64,000 bases of DNA from DASYKS01 sp031404815 (GTDB lineage Bacteria; Acidobacteriota; Thermoanaerobaculia; Multivoradales; UBA5704): the NCBI GenBank assembly GCA_031404815.1, contig JANNIH010000087.1, positions 22,414-86,413 of the forward strand. The letters are read 5' to 3'. Of this stretch, positions 52,677-62,100 are shown piece by piece (position 1 is the stretch's first letter; each line of letters begins with the position of its first letter). The translations under genes and the position numbers were made by a program. The notes beneath the pieces were generated by a model, which was not told the origin of the DNA, did no database searches, and saw nothing but the letters and a program-made list of their open reading frames with translations.

Positions 52677-52894
52677 GAACGGAACTCTACCATCCCCCTT
52701 CGAATTCGCTTAGGGCGGGCGAACTCGAAGGGAACGTGCGCAGGACTACTAAATAGGCCTGAAAAAAGGAAAAATGCCTCGCCGGAGCTACCGCTTCGAG
52801 AGGTGCTGTGTTACATTCGGGTTTCGTATCTGACGTAGCCGGGCTCGCGAGGCGGCCCTCTTTGGCGACCCACACCGGATCGAGGAGTTTATCG

Positions 52895-54223
52895 ATGCCG
52901 CCCAGGACCGTATCGCGCCGTACCCGTCTCGCCGTTTGCCTCACCCTCGCCGGCCTCACCCCCGGGACCCTCTCGCTCGAACCGCTCCACGCGCAAACGC
53001 TCGTCGGCTCACCGGCCTCGATGGACCGCCAGAACCGCGAAGCCGAAACCCAAGCCTTCACCTATCTCCGCAACCCCGAGGACATCGAAGTCTTCGTTCG
53101 CCACAGCCTGCTCGTCTATGTGCCGGGCAACGGCGAATACCTGGTCGACGGCGCGTCGTTCCCCTACGCCCGACCGGAGGTCAAGCGTTTCCTCGAGTGG
53201 ATGGGACACCTCTCCCGCACCGGCTGCGGTGAACCGGTGGTCGCCACCAGCCTGGTTCGCCCCAAAAGCCATCAGCCGAGAAACGCATCGATTCACTCGG
53301 TCCACCCGACCGGCATGGCGATGGATCTTCGCCGTAGCTCTCGGCGTGCGTGCAGCGGCCTTTTGGAGAGCACCCTGCTCGAATTAGAGAGCCGCGGCAT
53401 TCTCGAGGCGACCAAAGAGCGCTCCCCCGCCCACTACCATGTGGCCCTCTTCCCCGAGGCGTTTTCGAGCTACCTGCTGGCGGTCGAGGGAGGCCGCGAG
53501 CTGCCGCCGATGCAGCTGGCGACGATTCCTCCCCCGATCGATTCGATCGCCGAACGGGCCCCCTCGCCCAGCTCGGTGATCGCCGCCAATGAGCGCGCCA
53601 CCCGCGCCGCCTCCCGCAGCGCGACCCATCGGGTTCGCCGGGGCGACACCCTCTCGCGGATCGCCGGTCGCTACGGAGTATCGACCGCTTCGCTCCGCCG
53701 GGCCAACGGTCTGCGCGGCAGCACAGTCCGTTCCGGCCAGCGCCTGCGCATCCCCGGTGCGTCTTCGGCCAAGTCGCAGAGCGCGGAGAGCGCAAGCATC
53801 TCTGTTCAATGGTCGGGAACGAAAACCGCCGCCACTCGGGCACGCACCGTGCGAGTCGGCCGCGGCGACACGCTTTCGTCGATCGCCCAACGCCACGGCA
53901 CGACGATCTCCTCTCTACGCAAGGTCAATGGATTGCGCGGCAGCACGGTGAGGGCCGGGCAGACGCTCAAGGTCCCCTCCTCAGGCGGCTCGGTGCGCCA
54001 AGCTTCGTCGTCGTCCGGCCGGAGCGCTCGCTCGATGTCGGCCAAGCACTCGGCCAAGCATTCGGCCAAGAGCGCAACCAAGCGCGTGCGCGTCGGGCGC
54101 GGCCAAACCCTCTGGCAGATCGCCCGGCAGAACGGCATCTCGGTCGCGAGCCTGCAAAAGGCGAACGGTCTGCGCAGCGGCTCGGTCAAAGCCGGCCAAC
54201 TGCTGTCGATTCCGGCGCGCTGA
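52895..54223 (+). CDS. Secreted DUF5715/M15-like peptidoglycan protein with three LysM repeats
   Basis: A 442-residue protein. The signal peptide region (RLAVCLTLAGLTPGTLSLEPLHA) precedes a domain containing SVHPTGMAMDLR and later HYHVALFP. These are reminiscent of the zinc-binding Hx(6)D...HxH of M15 peptidases/DUF5715. Three LysM motifs follow (HRVRRGDTLSRIAGRYGVS, VRVGRGDTLSSIAQRHGTT, VRVGRGQTLWQIARQNGIS), joined by Ser/Lys-rich linkers. I chose the ATG at 52895 because GAGGAG lies 8 bases upstream; the longer open frame adds a non-signal stretch. It probably acts on or binds cell wall. The third linker contains repeated SAKHSAKH. Confidence 0.85.
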   Translation: MPPRTVSRRTRLAVCLTLAGLTPGTLSLEPLHAQTLVGSPASMDRQNREAETQAFTYLRNPEDIEVFVRHSLLVYVPGNGEYLVDGASFPYARPEVKRFLEWMGHLSRTGCGEPVVATSLVRPKSHQPRNASIHSVHPTGMAMDLRRSSRRACSGLLESTLLELESRGILEATKERSPAHYHVALFPEAFSSYLLAVEGGRELPPMQLATIPPPIDSIAERAPSPSSVIAANERATRAASRSATHRVRRGDTLSRIAGRYGVSTASLRRANGLRGSTVRSGQRLRIPGASSAKSQSAESASISVQWSGTKTAATRARTVRVGRGDTLSSIAQRHGTTISSLRKVNGLRGSTVRAGQTLKVPSSGGSVRQASSSSGRSARSMSAKHSAKHSAKSATKRVRVGRGQTLWQIARQNGISVASLQKANGLRSGSVKAGQLLSIPAR

Positions 54224-54272
54224 AGGCTTCTCTCCGGCCAAGCTTCCGCCCGCCAACAGCCCTCACCCCCGG

Positions 54273-54295
54273 CCCCTCTCCCGAAGGGAGAGGGG
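54273..54295. repeat. REP-like GC palindrome
   Basis: CCCCTCTCCC (54273-54282) is exactly complementary to GGGAGAGGGG (54286-54295) with the loop GAA. Together with the preceding CCCTCACCCCCGG this matches a word found at many intergenic sites in bacterial genomes. It lies between two same-strand genes, where it could also serve as a terminator or mRNA stabiliser. Confidence 0.6.
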
Positions 54296-54345
54296 AGCAA
54301 AGCGCGCGCGCCCCTTGCCTGCGCGTCACTTTGGAGGCCATCCGC

Positions 54346-55095
54346 ATGCACCGCACCGTCCGCCACTCGCTCATCGTTTTCGCCCTCGCTCTTGGCACCG
54401 CCCTCTCCGCATCCGCCGCCCCACCTCCCGAAGCTCTGGCCGATCGCGTGCTCGATGCGATGGGCGGCAAGCAGGCGTGGGACGACACCCGCTTCGTTCA
54501 CTTCACGTTCGCCGGCCGCCGAACCCACTGGTGGGATCGTTATACCGGCCGCCACCGGGTCGAAGGAAAGACCCAAGAGGGGCGCGCCTACGTGGTGCTC
54601 CTAAACCTGAACACGAAGGAAGGGACCGCCTATCTCGACGGTCAAAAGCAAGCAGGCGAAGAGGCGGCCAAGCTGCTCGTGACCGGCTACGGCACCTGGG
54701 TGAACGACACCTATTGGCTGTTGATGCCCTATAAGCTGCGCGACCCGGGCGTCCATCTCGCGAACGACGGCGAGGAGACGATCGACGGCACGACCTACGA
54801 CAAGCTGCTGGTTTCGTTCGACAAGGTCGGTCTCACGCCCGGCGATCGCTACTGGGCCTACATCAACCGGAAGACCGGGCTGATGGATCGGTGGGCATTC
54901 CTGCTCGAAGACGCGGAACCGGGCGCAGCTCCCTCGGCCTGGCTCTGGCAGGGATGGCAGCGTTACGGTGCCATTCAGCTCTCCGGCCAACGGGTTCAAG
55001 TCGGCGGAGACCGCAAGTTGGAGCTGGGCGAGATCTCGGTCGCCGCGATCCCTGACGCGCTGTTCGATTCCCCCGCGCCGGCCTCGGCACCGTGA
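54346..55095 (+). CDS. Secreted hypothetical protein (outer-membrane lipoprotein-sorting-like)
   Basis: A 249-residue protein with a signal peptide (SLIVFALALGTALSASAA). The mature part begins PPPEALADRVLDAMGGKQAWDDTRFVHFTFAGRR and continues as a beta-rich sheet with Trp/Tyr-containing strands (YGTWVNDTYWLLMPYKL). That is reminiscent of the LolA/LolB-like fold of DUF6503-type proteins, but I cannot name the family for sure. The ATG at 54346 has TTGGAGG 7 bases upstream. The stop overlaps the next gene start (GTGA, 55092-55095), so the two form an operon. Confidence 0.65.
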   Translation: MHRTVRHSLIVFALALGTALSASAAPPPEALADRVLDAMGGKQAWDDTRFVHFTFAGRRTHWWDRYTGRHRVEGKTQEGRAYVVLLNLNTKEGTAYLDGQKQAGEEAAKLLVTGYGTWVNDTYWLLMPYKLRDPGVHLANDGEETIDGTTYDKLLVSFDKVGLTPGDRYWAYINRKTGLMDRWAFLLEDAEPGAAPSAWLWQGWQRYGAIQLSGQRVQVGGDRKLELGEISVAAIPDALFDSPAPASAP

Positions 55096-55973
55096 TCGCG
55101 CCCCCCTCGCCCGCGCGTCGGATCGTCTCGCTGGTGCCGAACGGCACCGAGATCCTGTTCGCGCTCGGCGCGGGCGACCAGGTGGTGGGGGTGAGCCACG
55201 AGTGTGACTTCCCGCCCGCGGCGCGGCAACGGCCGTACCTCACCGGCAGCGCGCTCGCTTCCGACCTCGCCCCGGCGGAGATCGACCGCGCGGTCTCCGC
55301 TCAGGTGGGAAGCGGTCTCAGCCTGTACACGATCGACGAGGCGCTGCTCGCCCGGCTCGATCCCGAGCTGATCGTGACCCAAGAGCTCTGCCCCGTCTGC
55401 GCCGTCAGCACCGATCAGGTGGAAGGCGCGCTCGCTCCCCTCCCCCGCTGCCCGGAGATCCTGTCGCTCGACCCCCGCCGCCTCGCCGACGTGTTCGCCG
55501 ACATCCGCACCGTGGGCGTCCGCATCGGCCGAGAGCGCGAAGCGGACGACCTGTTGGCCCGGCTCAAGACCCGCCTCGCCGCCGTCCGCGCCGCCTCTCC
55601 CTGCGTCCCTCCAAAAGTCCTCGCCCTCGAATGGCTGGAGCCACCGTTCGCCGGAGGCCACTGGGTACCGGAGATGATCGAAGCTGCAGGCGGAAAAGAC
55701 ATTGCCGCCCAACCCGGAGACAGCTCGCGACGGCTCACCTGGGCAGAGATCGCCACCCTCGATCCCGACCTGATCGTCGTCATGCCCTGCGGCTTCGACC
55801 AAGCGGGAGCCCAAGCCCAAATCGACCGCATCGCCACGACCCCCGAGTGGCACAACCTACGCGCCGTCCAAGAAGGCCGCGTCCACCCGGTCGACGCCAA
55901 CGGCTGCTTCAGCCGCCCGGGCCCACGCCTGGTGGATGGGATCGAGCGGTTGGGGGTGTTGTTTCGGGGGTGA
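55092..55973 (+). CDS. BtuF-like cobalamin-binding protein
   Basis: A 293-residue type III periplasmic binding-protein fold: RRIVSLVPNGTEILFALGAGDQVVGVSHECDFP, DPELIVTQELCPVCAV, and LALEWLEPPFAGGHWVPEMIEAAGG are the familiar cobalamin-type segments. Unlike transport-linked BtuF it lacks any signal peptide after the GTG start (MIAPPSPARR), and no BtuCD genes are near. It may act in the cytosol or be an annotation of an enzyme-linked paralogue. It overlaps the preceding gene by 4 bases. Confidence 0.8.
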   Translation: MIAPPSPARRIVSLVPNGTEILFALGAGDQVVGVSHECDFPPAARQRPYLTGSALASDLAPAEIDRAVSAQVGSGLSLYTIDEALLARLDPELIVTQELCPVCAVSTDQVEGALAPLPRCPEILSLDPRRLADVFADIRTVGVRIGREREADDLLARLKTRLAAVRAASPCVPPKVLALEWLEPPFAGGHWVPEMIEAAGGKDIAAQPGDSSRRLTWAEIATLDPDLIVVMPCGFDQAGAQAQIDRIATTPEWHNLRAVQEGRVHPVDANGCFSRPGPRLVDGIERLGVLFRG

Positions 55974-56185
55974 CGGGGGGGGGGAGGTCTTGTGACTAAA
56001 TAACGGGATCGAACCGACGGCCGCCCCCCTCAGCACTCCCTTCCCTCGGGCCGTCTTGACGAGCTTCGGAGGGGATGCTAATTTTTGTCCAACTCGCTTT
56101 CGAACGCAGCAAACACGATCTGCAGTTTGAGACTTCTGGCCCAATGCTCCACTCTGCCCGGTGCGAACCGGGTCGAAAGGTTCAT

Positions 56186-59100
56186 ATGAATCCTCGCATC
56201 GTGGCCTCGCTGGTGACTGCTCTGCTCACACTCGGCGCCTCGGATCTGCTCGCGGATTCTGGCTCCAGCCCCGCACCGAGCCTCGCGCTCGAGCAGACCG
56301 ATGCTTGGATTTCAGACCCCGACGGCTCTCACGATGTCAGCGTCGGTGACGTCCTGCGTTATACCGCGGTGGTCCGCAACGAAGGGTCACGGTCGGCCCG
56401 GCAGATCTCGTTCCTTGCCGCCCCGGCCCCCTACACCGTCATTCTGGCCGGCACGGTGACGACCTCGCAGGGAACCGTCCGGCGCGGCAACGGACCGGGG
56501 GAGACCACGGTGGAGGTCAACCTCAACGAGCTGCGGCGGCGAGCTTCCGTCACCATCACCTGGCAGGCCGAAGTCACCGCCGGGCCGGCGCCGGGCCTCG
56601 ACCGCTTGGTGGCACAGAGCCTGGTCTCGGCCCAGGACCTGCCGGGCCTCGCGAGCGACGACCCGGACACTCCGCTCCTCCTCGACCCGACCGTGACTCC
56701 GCTCGGCAGCGGACCGTCTCTCGCGGCCCGGCAGACGGTGGAGGTGGTCGGAGGCGGCGGTGACGATGATGACGACGAGGGCGAGGAATCGCGTGGTTTT
56801 CGGGCCGGTGATCGCCTGCTGTACCGCGCGGTGATCGTCAACCGGGGCAATATCACCGCAACGGGCGTTGTGTTCACCGAAACGCCTCCGGCGCACACCG
56901 CTCTGAAGATTGGCTCGGTCTTCTCCAGCCGCGGCACGGTGACCGGAGGCAACACTTCGGGAGATACCGAAGTGAGGGTTGACCTCGGCGCTCTCGCACC
57001 GGGTGCCGGCGTGGAAGTGCGCTTTACCGTTCGGGTCGGTTCCGCTCTACCGCCCCAGGTGCTCTCCCTTTCGGCCCAGGGCCGGGCCGTCACCGCGGCA
57101 AGCCCAACCGGCACCGCCACCGACGACCCGGGGTCTGCCGCCCTCGACGATCCGACCGTTCTCTGGCGGCGAGACCAGCCGTTTCTCGAGGCGACCAAGG
57201 CCGACCTTTTCTTCGTCGATGCGGACGGCGACTCCCGGCCCGGGGCCGGCGACTCTCTCCTCTACCTGATACGGGTCGCCAACCGCGGCCACGCCCAGGC
57301 CCGCACCGTGACCTTGATCGACGCGCCGGGCGCCAACAGCCATCTGACCCTCGGCAGTGTCGTGACCTCCCAGGGCACAATCGTCTCCGGTAACACGGCA
57401 GGAGATACCGCGGTCGGCGTCGCGCTCGGCCGCCTGAACAAGGGCGAGAGCGCTACAGTGGTCTTTACCGTCGAGATCGCCGACCCACTCCCCGCCGGTG
57501 CGGACGACATTCGCAACCAGGGTGAGGTGCGGTCGGCCAATCTCCCGGCGCTCCCGACCGACGATCCGGCGACCTCGGCGCTCAGGGACCCCACCGTCAC
57601 ACCGGTCGCCACACTCGGCTCGATCGGCGGCTTCGCCTGGCAGGATCTCGATCGCGACGGCATTCAGGATGCCGGCGAGCCCGGCCTTGCCGGAGTGGTG
57701 GTCCGGCTCCTCGACCAAGGAGGTGCCCCGCTGGACACCGCCACTACGGGAGCGGATGGCCTCTACCAGTTCGCGGATCTCGGCCCCGGCCGCTACGCCG
57801 TCGGCTTCACCGCCCGGGCGGGCTACGCGGGAAGCCCGGCCGACCGAGGCGGCGACGACACGCTCGATTCCGATCCCGACCCGACGACCGGTGTGACGGC
57901 TGCCTTCGACCTGCTCGCCGGAGCCGACGAGCGGAACCTCGACGCCGGCTTTACGGTGCCCGACGCCGCGGCGAGCCTCGGCGGCTTCGTCTGGCACGAT
58001 CTCGACGGCGACGGCGTGCAGGAACCCGGCGAGCCGGGGATTGCCGGGGTTGTGGTCGAGCTTCTCGCAGACGGCACGACCGCGGTCGCCGCCCGCACGA
58101 CCGATATCGCGGGGAGCTACCGCTTCGACGACCTCGACGCCGGCACCTACTCGGTCGCCACCACCGCGCCCACCGGCTACTTCTTCACGATTCTCGATCA
58201 GGGCGGCGACGACGCGGTCGACAGCGATACCGACCCGGCGACCGGGACTTCGGCCCTGGTCACGCTCGCCGCGGGCGATACCGCCGACTTCGATGCCGGC
58301 TTCTTTCGCGGCGCCGCAATCGCCGGCCGCGTCTGGGCCGACCTCGACGGCGACGGGATCCGCGACTTCGCCGAGCCGGGCCTGGCCGATCTCGGGGTCG
58401 AGCTCCGCTCCGAGAGCGGAACGCCGCTGCGCGTCGAACGCACCGATTTCGAGGGTCGGTACGGCTTCAACGGGCTCGTTCCGGCGACCTATCGGGTGCG
58501 GGTCTCGCCGCTCGTCGGGTTCGTCTTCGCGCCCAAGGATCAGGGCGGCGACGATGGTCAGGACAGCGACGTGGATCCGATCACCGGCGAGAGCGGCCCC
58601 TTGGCTCTCCCCTCCGGCGGTTCTCGCCCCGATCTCGATGCCGGCATCTTTGAGCCCGTCACCACGCTCACCAGCTCGCCGGCGCACGGCGAGGTCGGGG
58701 TCGCGAGCACCCGCGAAACGATCCTCCGCTTTTCGAGCGCGCTCGCGCCGACCGCCGTCGTCGACTCCTCTGTGCTGTTCGCCGAGTTCGCCGGCCGCCG
58801 GCTCGGGGCGCGCATTCACGTCGCACCCGACCGCCGGACGGCGACGCTCTTCTACAACGAACCGCTGCCCCCCGCCGCCCGCGTGCGGGTCACCTTGGCC
58901 GGCGATGCGGTCCTGAATGTTTTTGGCAACGCGGTCGACGGCGACCACAACGGCTTGCCGGGGGGCGTGGCGGAGATCGACTTCGACACTCTGGGGCTGA
59001 CCACCATCCCGGGCACCGGCGTGTGCGGTCGGGTCTTCGCCTCGGAGCTTGCGCCGAGCGATTCCGGCATGTCGGTGAATCGGCCGCTTTCCGGGGTGAC

Positions 59101-62100
59101 GATCAGCGTCGACGGCCGGGAGGGCGACCTCTTCGTCACCACCGACGCGCTGGGCAACTTCTGCCTCGACCCGGCACCGGTCGGTCGCTTCTTCGTCCAC
59201 GTGGACGGTCGCACGGCCACGGTGGGCATACCGCCGGGCACCTACTATCCGTTCGTCGGGAAAACCTGGGAATCGGTGGCGGGCCGACAGGTCAACGTCG
59301 GCGATGTCTTCCTGCCGCTGGTGCCGGCCGGGACTCTGCAGCCGGTGTCGCCGACCGCCGATACACCGATCACTTTCGCGCCCTCGGTGCTCGCGCAGTT
59401 CCCCGAGCTGGCGGGTGTGGAGATCATGGTGCCGGCGGATTCGCTCTATGCCAATGACGGCACGCGCGGCGGCATGGTGGGCATCGCGCCCGTCCCTCCG
59501 GACCGCCTGCCGGGCACCCTGCCCGAGGGGCTGATGTTCCCGGTGGTGATTACCGTCCAGACGGACGGCGCGACGAACTTCGACCGGCCATTGCCCGCCT
59601 GCTTCCCCAACCTGCCCGATCCTTCGACCGGCGCGCCGCTGCCGCCGGGAACCAAGAACGCGCTCTTCTCGTTCAACCACGACACCGGCGAGTGGTACCA
59701 CGTCGGCCCGATGACCGTGACCGCCGACGGCCGGCTGATCTGCACCGACCCCGGCGTCGGCATCGAGGCCCCGGGCTGGCACGGCTCGGGGCCACCGCCC
59801 GAAGAGCCGCCGCCCCCCGCGCCCGAGCCGCCGGATCCACCGTGCCCGCCTTCCGGGCCAACCCCGGACGAGCAGCGGCAGCGCTGTCAGGAGAAATACC
59901 AACGCGATGTGAACTGGTGCGACTTCTGGGCCGGTGCGAGCAATAAAGCGGACAACGCCAACCAGCTCCGCGAGCTCGCCCACTGCGCTCACGCCGGCAC
60001 CCCCCTTGCGATCGGCGTGTGTGTCGCCAAGGTGGTCGCCATGAGCACCGTCCTGCACAAGCTGATCGAGGACTGGCACGAAACCTGCCTGTTCTGGGCC
60101 GGCTACGACCTGCGCCAGTGTCTACAAAGCGTGACCACCCCGCCGCCGAACTGCCCGAACGGCCAGTTGGCCGGCCTCTTCGCCACCTCGGCTCGTCAAG
60201 GGCCGCGACCACCGGGGACCGGTGGTCTGGCGCTGCAGGTAGAGGACCCGGTATCACCGATCCTCCAGCAAATCGAGAGCTTGGTCGCGCCCTACCTCAC
60301 CCAGGGCGGCCAAGTTCCTCAATCCGTGATCGATCAGATTCCCCCCCTGCTCGATCAGGCCAACTCAGCCGGCGGCGGCTCCGCCGAAGGTTTCCTCCGT
60401 GGCTTGCAACGCAACTTCGAAGCCGAGCTGCCGCCGATCGACTCGCGCGAGCGCGTCTCGCGCGGCGAAGGCCCGCCCTACCCGGTGCTCTATGCGGTGG
60501 AAATCGATCGTCCGGGCAACCCGCCGGGAGACAACCTGATCCTGCGCGGAACCACCAAGCCGCGCGGTCAGTTCAGCCTCTTCATCCCACGCAGCGGCTC
60601 CTTGAGCCGCCTCAACTTCTACGATCCGCGCAGCCGAAAATACAGCGCCCAGTTCCCCCGCGCGTTGGCCAACCAGCGCTATCGCATCCCCCGCTTCGGC
60701 TTGGTAGCCATCGAACCGGACACTCCGGATAGCGATGGCGATGGCCTCATCGACGCCGTCGAATTCGTCTACGGCACCGACCCCTTCGCCACCGACTCCG
60801 ACCACGATGGCGTCTTGGACGGCCCGGAGGTGGACCAGGGCACCAATCCGCTCGACGGTCAGCCGACGCGGACCGGCGTCATCGCCAGCGCCGACACGCC
60901 GGGGACCGCGGTGGACGTCTGCGCGGTGAACAACGTCGCGGTGGTGGCCGACTCCGCGGCCGGCGTGACGGTGTTCAACGTCTTCAACGGCATGAACCCC
61001 GTCGCTGTGGCGCAGGTCGACACTCCCGGCGACGCCAAGGGCGTGGCCTGTGCCGGCAACCTGATCGCCGCGGCCGACGGCGCGTCGGGGCTGGCGGTGA
61101 TCGACGTCGGCGATCCACCCGCGGCGCGGATTCTCCATCAGGTCAACCTGGACGGCTCGGCTCAAGCCGTGACGGTCGGCGGCAACATCGCCTACGTCGG
61201 CACCTCCACGGGGCGGCTCTTCGCGGTCGATCTGCCGACCGGCTCGATTCTCGACCAGGTCCAGCTCGGGGGCTCGGTGCAAGACGTGACGCTCACCGGT
61301 GACACGCTCTATGCCTTGACCGTCGGCACCGTCCACGCCATCCCGCTCGGCACCGCGCTGGCGGTTTCCGGTACGGCCTCTTCGCCGGGCAGCGTCGGCG
61401 CCGGTCTACGCCGCCTGCGGCTGTTCGCCGGGGGCGGTGTTCTGTATGCCACCCACACCTCGGGCTACAACACCTTCAGCCTCGCCGACCCGGATCATCC
61501 GAGCTTGATCGCCTTGGGTAACACGCCCCAGCGCGGTTGGAAACAGGTCGTCGCCAACGGTTCGGGCTTGGGCTTCGCGGCGGTCTCCCCCAACAGCACC
61601 AATGACGGGCCGCACGAGGTCTCGCTGTACGATGTCCGCGACCCGAGCCAAACCAACGCCTTCTTGACCCAGTTCGAGACCCCGGGCCTGGCCGCCGCGG
61701 TCGCCATCGTCAACGGCCTCGGCTACGTGGCGGACAGCCTGTCCGGCCTGCAGGTGGTGAACTACCTGCCCTACGACGCCCAAGGCGTGCCCCCGACGAT
61801 CGCTCTCTCCACCAACTTCGCGACGGGGGTCGCGGAGGAGGGCCAGCAAATCCGCCTCACGGCCGAGGTCGGTGACGATGTGCAGGTCCGAAACGTCGAG
61901 TTCTTCGCCGATGGCGTGCACCTGGTAACCGACGGCAGCTTCCCCTTCGAGCACCGCTTCGTCACGCCTCTGATCGCGCAGCAGCCGGCGTTTACGATCC
62001 GCGCCTGCGCCAACGACACCGGCGGCAACCGCACCTGCTCCGCGATCCAGACGGTCACTCTGACCACCGACGCCACGGCGCCCCGGGTGAAGGCCACCTC

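Noticed and set aside
57047..60079. Leftward 1010-codon frame
   Set aside because: Antisense of the giant surface gene, whose forward frame is open for 2605 codons with recognisable domains.
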